DNA from: Nymphaea colorata
Taxonomy: Eukaryota > Streptophyta > Magnoliopsida > Nymphaeales > Nymphaeaceae
Assembly: GCF_008831285.2 (NCBI RefSeq)
Contig: NC_045138.2
Location: forward strand, 246,001 to 310,000
Direction: 5' to 3'
Length of the DNA: 64,000 bases
Of the stretch, positions 26,346-38,439 are shown one piece after another (position 1 is the stretch's first letter; every line of letters starts with the position of its first letter). The notes below the pieces were generated by a model. It was not told where the DNA came from, did not search any database, and worked only from the letters and a program-made list of their open reading frames with translations. A program made the position numbers and the translations under genes.

Positions 26346-28639
26346 TGAAAAATAAGTGGACCGGACTTGAGTGTACACCTAATAATCATGGTATGATTTG
26401 TGGTTTATCATATTTTGTGGCTTGTGAAAACAATTTTTGTGTCTGTGGAGAAATGAATTCAATTTTATTTTGGATCTTGGATTTAAATGTCAAGTATTTT
26501 GCATAAACGAGAATGAGATATGGTAAGTTTGGATTTAAATCAGATTCTTTTGTCATAGATCCATTCAGGAATCGGGTCTTCTCTATAGGCGTAGGTTTAT
26601 CGAGGATTCATAATGATCAAAATCCATTGATAATCCAGATCAATTTGTAACCTTCATCCATCAGGCATATAGCAAATCACCCAAGTGCTCAACTTTTTGT
26701 GAGATAAATACCCAAAGAGCATCTATTAACCAAAAAAAAAAATTTTTTTTTTCACATAAAACCATATGATTTTTTGGATATTGTTTAAATTTAGAAGCAG
26801 AACAACATATTGAATCTAAAACAGTGAAGGCATTTGATAGCCTTGGATTTGAAATCCGTGAACGTGATGTGACATGGTTTTTGCTTTGTTGATATAGCAA
26901 AAAGTTCACAACAAAATCCATGATTCATCAAACTAAGGATCTTAGATCTGAACCCATATCTACGCTGAACATCCTTACTTTACTTATCTACATGAGGGAA
27001 ATGTTGGATTTAAGATTGGAGCGGGGAAGGTCCAATTTTAAATTTATGATTATCAAATCTCAAATTCAAATCTATCAAATACTCCTTTAGTAATTATGCG
27101 CGCTATTTTTTTCTAGAACTAACTAATAGATCTGAGCCTAGATGCAGTTAGATGCACTTTGTCTATATATAGAGCATAGCTACTTCTTAGTTCTGGAAGG
27201 CTTAATTTATGAGCAATTTGGCACCAGTAATGATATGTTAGTGTTCCTTGCATTTGCCCTAAATATGAAAGCAGATTGATGAAATGTTGCAGCACAATGT
27301 TTCATGAATCTATTCAAAGAACATTTTATTCATATTTTATGAATTTACCTCAATTTTTGAAGTAAATTCATAATAATGAAGTAGTTTGTCATTAAATTTT
27401 GAGGCGGCCCCCTGCCTCCGGCCCTGCAGTCTCCTGGCTGTTGTCCCACTGTTCTCACCTAATTCGAGTAGCCGTCTTCCAGGAAAACACCTGCGTGGTC
27501 TTCGACTTGGAATCTCGACACCGAAGCTCTAATTATCAAGGCAGAGTTCCTTCTCCTCCTGTTCTGTTTCTCGCATTTCTGATGAGGCGCTCCCTGACTT
27601 GGAGCAATCAGGAATCACGATTTTTTTTTTTTTTTTTTTTTCTTTTTGTTCCCACGGATACAAATCTTCCCAATCAATCAAGAATAATATATCATTTATT
27701 TTGTTCTGGTGTACATAATAATCTGGATTGATTCATATATTACTCTTTTTTCTATCAAACAAATCAAAATGAAATTTGCCGGCTACTTGTTTCATGGTCT
27801 GGAGACGGAAATACTCACATTAATTGCAGCACGGATTCCAGCATTGAATAAATCGCCTCCATTCGTTTCCTTTGCCATCAACAGGTGGCAGTCTATCTGT
27901 GTGTGAGTTGCATTAGAGACCTGTTATCACTTCTTACTGTCAAACATTTTTCTTTCTTCCCGACAGAGTAAAGAATGAGGTTTTATTACCTTAAGGCTGA
28001 TTCCAGTCGTTGTTTTGATTCTCACCATGCCACTTCCGAAAGCAACTAGTGGCTTTTTGCTGCAACTGGCACCATGCAGCATACCACCTTCGGCTTTCAG
28101 TATTGCTGGAGGCAGGTAGGCTGAACATGTTAGGTACAGTTTTCTAGCTTAGAGGATAATAATGAATAGCATGCAAAAAATTTCATGAACCTTCAAATAA
28201 GAGCACTAAAAGCGCCTATAATAGCCTTCAGTAATGGTATTTGCAGTAGCACCAATCAGTTTTACTTTGCTTACTCTTCCACAGTTTTGGAATGTTTGCC
28301 TTATAATTTTTTGTGTCCCTGAAAAGATGGAAGGCATACAGCATATGGATGAAGATTCTGAGAGGAAAATTTCAGGTGTGGCAAATTGGTAAATTGCTAG
28401 CGAGTGCTACAACTGGTATTAGTGGCTGTTTCATATAGGCATGTTCTGTGTTATAAGATTTTATAAAAGATACATGGTTTCCTTCTTTTTGTTCTGGTGA
28501 TATCTACCTAAAGCAAAATAGTTTGATGAAGTAATTTGGTTCAAATCCTTTTTTTGAGTTCTTTTTGTATTAAAAAGTGCATCCCTTGTTGCTTTGTACA
28601 GGCAAAACATGATAGTAGTTCTTCAAATATGAATCACTA

Positions 28640-29660
28640 TTATGCTAATGCCTAGGCGAGCCGAGGTAAAAGTGGCAACTTTTTTTTTTTAGTACACAAC
28701 AGTAACAGTACATATAATTACACAATAGTAACATAACCATTCTAAACTATACATATAACAGGTATTTCACAATACTACGTATTATATAACAGGCTAACAG
28801 TATATACATACAATAAGTTGATGCAATACTATATAACAGGTATAACAGACTGTACATAATAGTATATACATAACATGTATTGCAATACATATAGCAGGAA
28901 TAACAAATTGTATTCAATGCATAGAACAGGTATAATAGCAGGTATTATATATAACAAAACAGACTAACAGTACATAACAGGTATAACAGAAGGTACAGAT
29001 ATTACAATGCATGTAACATGTATAACAGCCTGTTAACCAAACAGGCTAACAGTACATAATGGTATATACATACAAGTTTATAACACTTATAACAAATTGT
29101 ATTCAATGCATAGAACAGGTATAATAGCAGGTATTATATATAACAAAACAGACTAACAGTACATAACAGGTATAACAGAAGGTACAGATATTACAATACA
29201 TGTAACACGTATAACAGCATGTTAACCAAACAGGCTAACAGTACATAATAGTATATACATATAAGTTTATAACACTTATAACAAATTAACAATACATATA
29301 ACTTTATCATACAAGTACGTAACATAACCATACTAATATATACATATAACATGTTTGAGGTATCATAATAATATATAACAGACTAAGTTACTAACAGCAT
29401 ATAACAGCATAATCAACATAACAATACATAAATCTAGTCAATACAAAATAAAATACATAACAATATGTACTCAATTAAGAAACTTTAATTGGAAGGGGAG
29501 GTGACTTTTCACTTTCCCATGGACTAAGCGTGTTGGCACCTAGGTGAGCCTAGGCACCAGTTTAGGCACCAATACATATCCTGTCGCCTAAGTGGTGGAC
29601 TTATGCGATGGGTGTGGACTCACATTTAGTCCATGCCTAGGCGAGTCTTTAACAACATAG
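28640..29660. repeat. 189-bp-period tandem array within a CCTAGGCG-bounded repeat
   Basis: Words such as ACAGGTATAACAG and CTAACAGTACATAA recur throughout 28680-29470. A longer period of 189 bp is visible: TAACAAATTG at 28901, again at 29090, then a truncated third start at 29279. Two full units are nearly identical. The array is bracketed by direct copies of ATGCCTAGGCGAG (about 28649 and 29631), and the right flank contains further CCTAGGYG and GGCACC words. It is non-coding. Confidence 0.7.
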
Positions 29661-31609
29661 CTATTATGTAGGCAAAGTCCTACTGGCATGTGGAATTCAG
29701 TAGGCCTCATCACCTACCCGTATCGTTTATCCTTTTCTTGTGTACCATAGTTGAGCAGATCTCAACTTTTGATGGGCAGTCCTAGTTTGAGTATAGAAAA
29801 TCACTTCTTTCTCTGTAAGTGCAAACATAGAATCACATTAACTGTTCAAAAGATCACATCTCTGAAAGTTGTCTTGCAAATATAGCTTGTACTGGCATTG
29901 ATTTTGGTTAGGCGACCCTGATGGACCTTGAACTACAGACTGGAACCTACCAGCTTTTCAAGCTGCATGGCAGGGTTGTTCAAACACTAACGCTGCTTTT
30001 GTCATATCAAAACTAGGTTTTCTGTGAGCAGGAGCGTCTAGCAGTGGTGTTCTGTCCATTGCGTGGGATTGAAGTGGAAATGAAGGTGTTTGTTGCAGGT
30101 AATCCCCCTTTTCACTTCAATACCCCTTTTCTGTGCTAGTGAGGGATGTCGTTCCACAACTGATTTCTATCCCCCTGTCTCAACTCGGTAGCATGATGTT
30201 GCTGCTGGGTCTAATGCCTCCATATGGTATTAATTTTTTTTGCTTTATATTGTCATGTCTTGTCTGTTTTATGCATTTCAGTGCCTTTTATGAGAAGCCT
30301 TTGCTATGGTTCCATGATGATGAGCATCGACTGTGGCTTAAGGAAGAATACCCAATTTTCCGGCCCACCATTTTATACAACACCACTAGCTGGTCCTCAA
30401 AATTTAGTTGAATGAAAGGAGACATTTGCCGAATCTGTAATTAATATTAGTAATGTGTGTAATAGTTGAATTAGTGGGCAGTTTACTTAGTTATGTATAT
30501 GCTCAAATACTAAACCCAGTTGCCTTCCACTTGGATGGCTGCCAAATGAGTGCCCGTAGAGGTATAGAGAAACTGATGATGATTATGCATTAAGTCATGC
30601 TTTTAAAAAATGAAAGTAATTACAGAAGATAATAATCTGTAGTGTTGAAACTGGTGGCTTGCACTTGTTGCCAAATCTGGAGTTAACTCCTTCTGATGCT
30701 CTATGTTCTTTGTACTTTCCAGTATGTGTTTTTTGTGTTTTCTGATACATTTACGGCTTGCTTATGTTCCTGAGCATGAATCCGTGTCTTGGCCTTCTTC
30801 TACTGGATGGAGGATAAAATGATTCTTAGGTGGTATTTAAATCAGCAACTTATGTGGTCACATTTACTGGGGGAGAAATAGGTTCTTCTGTACTCCTAAT
30901 ACTAGAAAGCATGGGAAACTTATTTTGTTAGTTATATCAAGCCTCAAAACCTAACTTACATTTCAGCCATTCTTTACAAAGAAAAAAGATTAAATGACCT
31001 TCAGCTTTGTGGAGATGATAGCATGGTTTGCTTCTTCAGTATGTTCTTTGACTAGTTCAAAATGAACTAGTGCAACAGAAACTTTCATGTTGCAACCAAT
31101 GTTGTAAAACCCAAGAAGAAATCTGTATTGGTGGAGTGTAAAAAAAATTGCCTGTTAAAAATTTTAATATAAAAAAAATCACAAAAATAAAACCAATAAA
31201 TAAGCACAAAAATAGAAACAAATAGGAAAAAAATTCTCTATAGAAAACATGAATTGAATAAATGTAACAGAATAACAAGTATATGCTGCCTACAACATGC
31301 ACACATTCATTAGAAATAATAAAAAAACTACTTAAATTAGTCTCCTTACTTAAATGAGTAGAAAAAATAAATAGCTTTTGTTTGTGCGTAAGTTACTCCT
31401 TACTTATTGGGCCGTAAAACATGACATTCTTAATTTTGAAGGGCGGACATAGACTATTATTGGGAAACCCTGAAAGATCCATTTCTTTGCATGATGTCTA
31501 CCCTAATTTTTATTTTTGTTTAAATGTGTGAGAATGGATTTCATGATGAATAAGAAATTTAAAAACACAAAAGGATTTGTTTTTTGGGCCACCGTTTTGT
31601 AGAGGTTTA

Positions 31610-31775
<166 letters not shown>

Positions 31776-32070
31776 GAATGGTGGTGTTATAGCCTAAATT
31801 ACACTTCATATGGTGCACTTACCCTTAAAACTAGTTTTAGACGTGGACTTCATCGTTTTTCTTCACAATTATGTTACTTAGGATTTAGGAATGATGCATC
31901 GTACTATATAGTATGTTAAGTAGAACTGTGGTCTCGACTATCACACTTGAGGCATCCATTCTGCACCCAACTGCACTTATAATGTTGCTTTCTGTGCCTT
32001 GAATGTGCTCTGTAATTACTCTCTCTTTCTCCTTCCTTTGTTTTCCCAGTCTGTGTCTTTTGTAGTACAG

Positions 32071-32393
32071 TTTGTTTATCTCAGGGACAATCTCTTATCA
32101 TCATTTGAGGGTATTTTGATTTTAAAGCAGGTGAAGGTATGTACATACAACCTACATGCAACAACATATTTGCCATGTTCCAGTGGCTGTCCCCTTTTGA
32201 ATTGCATGTAGCGAATGCTATGCATTCTGTTAGCAATTTGAAATCCTGTTTCAGCGTACTGGAATTACTTGAGATTTTCTTAAGTTGAATTTGACGTATG
32301 AAAATAAATTTGGTTTTGTAGGTACTATATTTAAGTTTTAATGAGTTCAAGGGTCTTGCATTTGAGCCTCTTGAAAATTGCAAATTTCTGCAG
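32071..32393 (+). pseudogene. AIR9-like exon fragments (LRR region)
   Basis: Two adjacent exon-like pieces with GT-AG borders are visible. 32071-32136 encodes VYLRDNLLSSFEG...LKQVK. 32322-32393 encodes LSFNEFKG...FEPLENCK. They correspond in order and splice phase to the LRR segment of the plant microtubule-associated protein AIR9 as I remember it (YLRDNLLSSLEG, then LSFNDFKG and FEPLENCK). The next AIR9 exons are not found downstream; PGDH-like exons follow instead. AIR9 is a protein of well over 1,500 aa, so this is a small gene fragment. The frames are still open. Confidence 0.6.
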
Positions 32394-33079
32394 GTACTTT
32401 CGCATAATTCAAGGTGAATTAAACATCTTTCAATCGCATGTTTTGATAGATATTCTAATATGGTGCCTTTCCAAGTATTCCAGAATTATACATCAATCTA
32501 AGGGTTAAATGATCAACAATTAACTAAGATGGAGAAGCTGAAATTAAGCCTTTCATCTGATAAGATCTACCTAGAGATTAAAGTGAGTTTCTCTTGCTTG
32601 CTCGTTGGAGTAAATTATTATTGTGTTATTGTGTTCTAAGGTTCCTATCTTATCTTTTTGACAGGATTTGCAGGTTGAGTGCCATATTCTGGATTTGATT
32701 AGACCCTGTTATCATTCTTTGGAAAATGTATGTTCACATTGTTGCATTTTGTTAATTAAGTTGATCAAATAACTTATAAGTTATAACCAGTTCGTTCCTC
32801 AGATTTACTTAGCCTATTGGGCTTCGACTTGGAGTGTCAGTTATGTAGTTTGAGAATGAAATACTTGTTTTTTTTTTGTTCATGGATAAAGTGGGTGTAC
32901 GAATCAAGCTGAGCAGCTTGTGGGTCTGCTTGTTCTAGATCGTAAAATGATCTCATCATGCTGAATATGGATTATATGTGCTTAGTGTGTCTCAATGCAT
33001 CAGCCAGTCATTAATAGTTTCTGAATATGTTACATCTGGACTTCATTCGAAGAAACTTCTTGTAGTTTTTTTTGGTAAT

Positions 33080-33726
33080 TAAATGCTTGGCTTGAAGAGA
33101 GGATTCAAATTGTTAATGTTGCCCGTGGAGGTGTAATTGTTTATGTCTGGACTTTACACATGCCTTATTCTAAATGTGGAACAGGTTCACGGTAAAATCA
33201 TTGCATATGCATTCTTGTAGCTGGTTTTCTTCATTGATATATTAGTCTCTTTCATTAATCTCAAGTCCTTCCTCGCCACGCAATTCTTTTGCAACTAATC
33301 TCAACGAGTTAGATTGGAAGATTCAAGAAGAAAGTTTAATTTCCTAATAATAAGTTACTTATGATCTTTTCTCATTTGCTGGTATATAATTGTTTGTTTA
33401 GGCTTCATAATTGATCACAAATGATTCATGTGAACCTTCGGTGTTGCTGGGATTAGGCAATGGGTGATAGACTGGTGTTGCATGAAAATGTAGTAGTGAC
33501 TCCACATCTGGGAGCAAGCACTGATGATGCTCAGGTGTTTAGATTCTAAAATAGGTTTTTTTTTTTATTTATCCAATAAGTTTATATTTTGTGCTCAAGT
33601 CATTTGAACATACAATTTTCAGGAAAAAGTATCCATTGAAGTAGCAGAAGCTGTTATTGGGCCATTGGAAGGAGAACTCTTTTCCACCATTGTAAATGCT
33701 CCAATGGTTCTTCCTGACTCCCTGAG
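33080..33726 (+). pseudogene. 3-phosphoglycerate dehydrogenase-like exon fragments
   Basis: Three pieces match plastid PGDH, the first enzyme of phosphorylated serine biosynthesis. About 33095-33145 encodes IQIVNVARGGVI. 33458-33534 encodes LVLHENVVVTPHLGAST and ends in CAG|GT. 33623-33726, after TTTTCAG, encodes EVAEAVIGPLEGEL and VNAPMV and ends in a donor-like G|GT. The order and the intron between the second and third pieces fit a spliced gene. The N-terminal half with the Rossmann GxGxxG and the C-terminal ACT region are not found, and the first piece runs out of frame on both sides. I call it a fragment or pseudogene, not an expressed gene. Confidence 0.6.
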
Positions 33727-34449
33727 GTTCGTCTTTCACATGCCACCCTGATGCAAACTTTGAAATTGAGCAAGCATCTCAATAACTATCTACGAATCCA
33801 TTTTCAACAGTAATTATGCATAATGGAAGCATCCAAATGCAGATATGACCTCTGAAAACTGACCAAATCCAAATGTATACATTGCAGTTCATTGTCGGCA
33901 ACAAATACATCAACTACAAAAAGCCATTTTCTGCACACCATTTCATCAAATACAGATCGACCACAAGACCATATAGTAAGGAGGAAAGGACACCTCTTGA
34001 TGTTTCCACTTTATACCAGCTAGTATATCCTTTAAATCATCGCAGACCCTCCATTCGAGACCACTCAGATTCAAATTGGCATGATGCATAGTAGAATTTC
34101 TTTGTTTTGTATGTTCCAAAAAAGTACAAGCATAAACACCGCCGATTGTAACCCATTTATTTGAAAAACCATTTGAACCACATGAGACAACTTCTTGAAT
34201 AGGGCTTCTTATTTGGTGTTAAAAAGTTTTGCCACAAATCTCCATATACACTTAACCTAAGCCCATGTAATAAAAATATGATTTATATTTTTTTCCTCAT
34301 ATAGGCCCAAATAACACATGCTTAGAAGGATGATTCCAAATTTTTGGAGTCTTTCATGAGTAAAAAATTTACATTTTGAAGCAAAATTATAACACCAGTT
34401 CACTTTAGGAATAGAGCTTTTTGCCAAATAATAATCTTATTGTAAAGAG

Positions 34450-34760
34450 CTAGGCTAGGGTAGGAGCATTGTCACATATATTGTGTACGAGTATTATACG
34501 ACGAGGAATTTCTTGAGTATAGTACAACAAAGTTGCATATATCGGGAATGTCTCGAGAAAATCTTAGCAAATTTTTAAAAAATCTAAAACATTTAATAAA
34601 TCCTGAAAATTATAAAAAATAAAAATTAACAAAAAAAGAAAAAATGAGAAAAATGCATACAATATGTGTTTTTTTTTCACTTTTTCATTTTCTGGTGTTT
34701 TTTAAAGATGCCTCTAATTGCTGTTTTATACTACTGATTTATTTCTCCGGTATTCTACGT
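34450..34760. repeat. AT-rich dispersed repeat, copy 2
   Basis: Counterpart of 24575-24845, with the same order of words around 'aaatttttaaaaaatctaaaacattta', 'gaaaattataaaaaataaaa' and a T-rich 'cactttttcattttctggtg' end. Confidence 0.45.
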
Positions 34761-34789
34761 GTTTTCTTTAATAATACATGTTTTATGTG

Positions 34790-35000
34790 ACAATGGGCAG
34801 AAGGAGGGGGGTTGACCTGAGCCATGGCCCCTCCCCCCCCCCCCATATTTTCAAGAAAAAAATTGATACTTACATTTTTGAAAATTTTTAATTTGGCCTA
34901 TGTAAAAATTTTGAACAATATTGTTTGACCCTTGTATAATTTTTGCAAATACAATTCAGCCATCCTAAAGAATATTGCTGGCTTCGCCCCTGGATCTAGG
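34790..35000. mobile_element. 'tggcttcgcccctg' dispersed repeat with C13 run
   Basis: The left part has GCCATGGCCCCT followed by a long C run (about 34836-34844 and beyond). The body has 'tttttaatttggcc' and 'aaaattttgaac', and the right edge reads GCTGGCTTCGCCCCTGG. It is the same family as 17868-18050 and 52140-52240. Confidence 0.45.
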
Positions 35001-35087
35001 GTCTTCTGTTTTTCATTTCATATCCATTTCATCTCAAGTTAATGAACAATCAGTAAGAGAAGAAGAATGTAGACTGACATAGAAGGG

Positions 35088-35505
35088 ATGTCAACGGATC
35101 GGATTCGGATCGGATACATCTTCAATTATATCCGTTTTTTCGGATATTCATATATTCGGATTCGGATTCGAATTCGAATTCGGACAAAGGAAAGTCATAT
35201 CCGAATCCGAAATCCGATTTTACAATCCGAATCCGATCCGAATCCGATTTTTATACTTATATCCGAATCCGAATCTGAATTTTGAACCGAATTTTGCCAT
35301 TTTTCAAGTATTAGATAGAGGATATTTGTCTAAAACTGAATCCAATCCGAATCCGTATCCGAATCCGAATCCGATCGGATGTCATTTATTAAATCCGAAT
35401 CCGATCCGATTTCTTAATCGGATATTAAATTTTTATCCATATCCGTTTTTTTCGGATCGGATCGGTCGGATATCCGATTCAAATCGGATATATTGACATC
35501 TTAGA
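35088..35505. repeat. ATCCGAAT/GGATCGGAT self-complementary island
   Basis: The best preserved example of this dialect. The left edge is AGGGATGTCAACGGATCGG; the right edge, reverse complemented, is AAGATGTCAATATATCCG. The left part is mainly GGATTCGGAT, the middle mainly ATCCGAATCCGAT, and it ends again in GGATCGGAT, so the two halves can pair. A target-site duplication is not clear; 'tagaag' occurs on both sides. The edge resembles the AGGGGTG edges of the other two dialects. Confidence 0.6.
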
Positions 35506-35869
35506 AGATATATCTCTAGCAAGAAACTCTTGCTTGTGGGTAAGAACTGCCTCAACTGTAGCTTGCAAGTGACTCTGTAATTTCATAAGATCATCTTGCT
35601 TGAGTAGCTGTTCTAGAATCCCCTATCCCCAATCCTCATACCAAATTTTCACCTTCTTACCGTTACCCAAACACCGCTATTTTTCCATATTCATGAGAAA
35701 TGAACTTTACTTTACAATGTTCACAAGCTCCTATTCAAGTGTCTGACCAAAAGAGACCACGATGAGTTGGACATTCTACAATGAAAATTTAACTAGACCG
35801 TCAGGGCTTTATTGTAGTTGGTGATGCCAAGAAGGCCAAGACCACCTTCTTGTATCGGAGCAAGCAGAC

Positions 35870-36400
35870 TTCCAACTAAGTGACATTTCCTACTATGATC
35901 AGAATCCCAAATAAGAAAGCCCAAAGTGCAGCAAAGACCATCTCACTTTGTAATAAACTTTTGAAATATCTAATTTGAGGACAAAAAATTGTTCTACATA
36001 CCTTATCCAAGCTGTTGTGCTTCAAGAGCAAGGTGCATGGATGGAATCTATTGGGGAGATCAAATGCCATTGTTCTGGGCCAACAATTGTGCTAAAACAA
36101 TCTCCATTCTCTCAATCGTCAACTTAACAACTAGTTTATAGATCACATTGCATAATGATATAGGTCAAGCTTTTATATGCATAATGACAAGGAATTAAAA
36201 ATCAATATCATATGTGTTCCATAGAAATTTCTCACCATTAGAGCCACATTGTTTGCATCTCAAAATTTCTTTTGGTTCACCAATGAAAATTTGTCTTGCA
36301 AAGTGGAAAAGGGTCCACCAGCCATCAGTATGAGGCTTAGTTTTTCTCGCGCATTGCTCATTCTTGGTGCATTTCCACATTCATTCAAGCATGATCCTCA
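35870..36400 (-). mobile_element. LINE (L1-type) reverse-transcriptase remnant, copy 1
   Basis: On the minus strand, about 36160-36080 encodes PISLCNVIYKLVVKL followed by ERMEIVLAQLL. After a frame break, about 35990-35925 encodes LKLDISKVYYKVRWSLL. These are the early RT domain words of plant L1-type LINEs (ISLCNVxYK and LKLDISKAYDRVxW). The frames are broken and no full ORF, endonuclease or tail was seen. A related copy lies at 49728-50150, and the downstream flanks of the two copies are also alike. Confidence 0.65.
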
Positions 36401-36929
36401 ATTTAAATGCAGTATGGTGCATGGTTGAGATTTTAAAGTGTTTTAGAAATTTTAAATGTTATAAAGCAAAAAAAGATGTAAGAGTCAATCCTTATAATAA
36501 GAAAATTGTTCGTAAGGCACTGGAGAAAAGAGTTCTATAATTTTTTTTTTATAAAATGGAAGGAGATATGTTTTAAAAGAAATAATCTTAATTAGTAAAT
36601 CATTTGATTTGGAAAAATCATTTAAAGTAAAAAAATTAAGTCAATTTTTGAAAGAAGAATTTTGATAAAATTTTATAAAAATGGTTCAATGCAATGATCA
36701 TTTCTAAAAAATTAATAGCAATCTTTTGAAACACAAGTTAATCTCAAGGTTTAAGCCCAACTCAGTTACCACATTATTACGTCTCTTATCTTGTTTTGCT
36801 TAGGTTTCTTAAAATCTTGTTTTGCTTAGGTTTCTTAAAGGAGTGGTTGTGGGTATCCATGAATCCTATAAATGCAAAGTGAATATGAATATGCATGTTA
36901 AATGAAAAGAAAAAGAATTCTCAATGCTT

Positions 36930-37070
36930 GAAAAGAAAATTAGATAAGTCATCATACCACAACATAGATATGAACAAAGAGTGTAGAGAGAGGAGAGGGG
37001 AGAAGAGTGTGGACAAGAACCGGTCCACTTGACATCATAATAGCATCCCTAATATTCAGATCAACACTAC
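36930..37070. repeat. Block shared with 50160-50505
   Basis: Words 'gaaaattagataagtcat', 'accacaacata', 'gtggacaagaaccggtcca', 'cataatagcatccctaat' and 'agatcaacac' recur in the same order at 50165-50500. With the LINE remnants, this indicates that a larger unit (LINE piece plus flank) exists in two copies. Confidence 0.55.
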
Positions 37071-37075
37071 TCCTA

Positions 37076-37335
37076 GAGATGTCAATGGATCAGATTCAGA
37101 TCGGATATCCATCCGAATCACTTGTAAAAATTCGAATATAGTAAACAATTTAACATCCGATTGAGAAGATCGGATTGAATTCAGATTTAAGAAATAACAT
37201 CCAATCGGATACAGTTTTATATAAATATCCGATCGGATACTAACTATCTTAACAAGTATATCCAAACCCAAACTATAACCTGATATCCGAATCCGAACCG
37301 TGAAATTATATCCGAATCCGAACCTCGAAAAATGA
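37076..37335. repeat. GGATC/ATCCGA-dialect repeat
   Basis: Opens with AGAGATGTCAATGGATCAG, continues as GGAT and ATCC-type words and ends with ATCCGAATCCGAACC text near 37330. The right terminus is lost. It belongs to the same family as 35088-35505. Confidence 0.5.
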
Positions 37336-37796
37336 TATCTGAAGCAAAAAGTCTAGCCAAACACACTAACTTAACATCATGACAAAAGGAGAACATGAAT
37401 ATTATATGCATGTAATCTAAGTAAGAGCTAATGATTTTCATTGAGTTGCATATAATAATATCCACCATTCAACTTAAAGTATTTAAAACTATATCATATA
37501 AAATTAATGAATTAATAATTAATAATACTTGTAATTAAACGTTTTTGTGTAAACAAGCATACTGTTATAGTTAAGATATCAACTAAGCATGATATCTTAA
37601 ATAATATATTTATTTTAATTAGAAATAATAAAGAAAACTTCAAATTTTCAATCAAGAAATTTTAACAAAATGGGTATTTTTAAAAATATGAAAATTAATC
37701 ACAAATAAATATATTTAATATGAAAAAACTGTTGAACTCATAAAAAGTTTTATTTATCAAATTATCAATTAATTATTTAATCAATCAAGTAATTAT

Positions 37797-38110
37797 TTTG
37801 TATAATCATACAATTTGTCCAAAAGTCTTAGGTGTTTGATATATGACACATAATTCACAAATTTAAAAACAAAAACCTTTAACTAGTAAAACACAACAAA
37901 TTGTTTGATTTAATAAATTATCTGATATATGATTTGATTAAAAAATCTATACTTTGTAATCATACAATTTGTCCAAAAGTCTTAAGTGTTTGATATATGA
38001 CACATAATTCACAAATTTAAAAACAAAAACCTTTAACTAGTAAAACACAACAAATTGTTTGATTTAATAAAATATCTTATATATGATTTGATTAAAAAAC
38101 CTATGCTTTG
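37797..38110. repeat. 164-bp tandem duplication
   Basis: TAATCATACAATTTGTCC begins at 37803 and again at 37967. The units match for nearly their full length with a few substitutions ('gtcttaggtg' against 'gtcttaagtg'). The sequence is AT-rich and non-coding. Confidence 0.8.
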
Positions 38111-38439
38111 GCTTTTTTTTTTTTTAAAAAAAACACTGCTAATTAACATCTTTGGAGGCTTGGATTATCTCGCTAGCCAGCCAGTCTTCAGTGGAACAAA
38201 TGACAAGTTATTTTTAGATGCTTAATGTATTCTTGGACTAGATTATATCATTGACTCATTGGGGCATATGGTTTTCAATTTCGGTTATGGGATGTTTTTC
38301 TCAAATACATGATGCTTTGTTAGGCAACATGTGTAGCTATTGTAGAGACAATGTCTTAGGTTTTGCATAGTGGGCCCTTTCTTGAGTTGTGAGAAACAAG
38401 AAGTGGTGGAATTTGTTTAGCAATTTAAAAGTTAATTTT

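Larger units (their letters stand above)
24110..27394. other. Intergenic DNA
   Basis: 24110-24250 is the probable promoter and leader of the minus-strand gene. No other gene is recognised. Contents are an AT-rich dispersed repeat (24575-24845), GGATC-dialect text (25080-25700), a GA tract (25738-25757), a GC-richer unique stretch (25800-26000) with no clear product, a hairpin (26181-26214), a SINE-like fragment (26253-26345), and degenerate 'ttgaatttgagat' text (26820-27080). Confidence 0.45.

Noticed and set aside
27395-27610. First exon of a PGDH gene with plastid transit peptide
   Set aside because: The Ser/Leu/Arg-rich translation could resemble a transit peptide, but no following PGDH N-terminal exon was found within 5 kb, so it cannot be supported.
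28640-29470. CRISPR array
   Set aside because: The repeats are contiguous, AT-rich and nested with no spacer pattern, and this is a plant nuclear genome.
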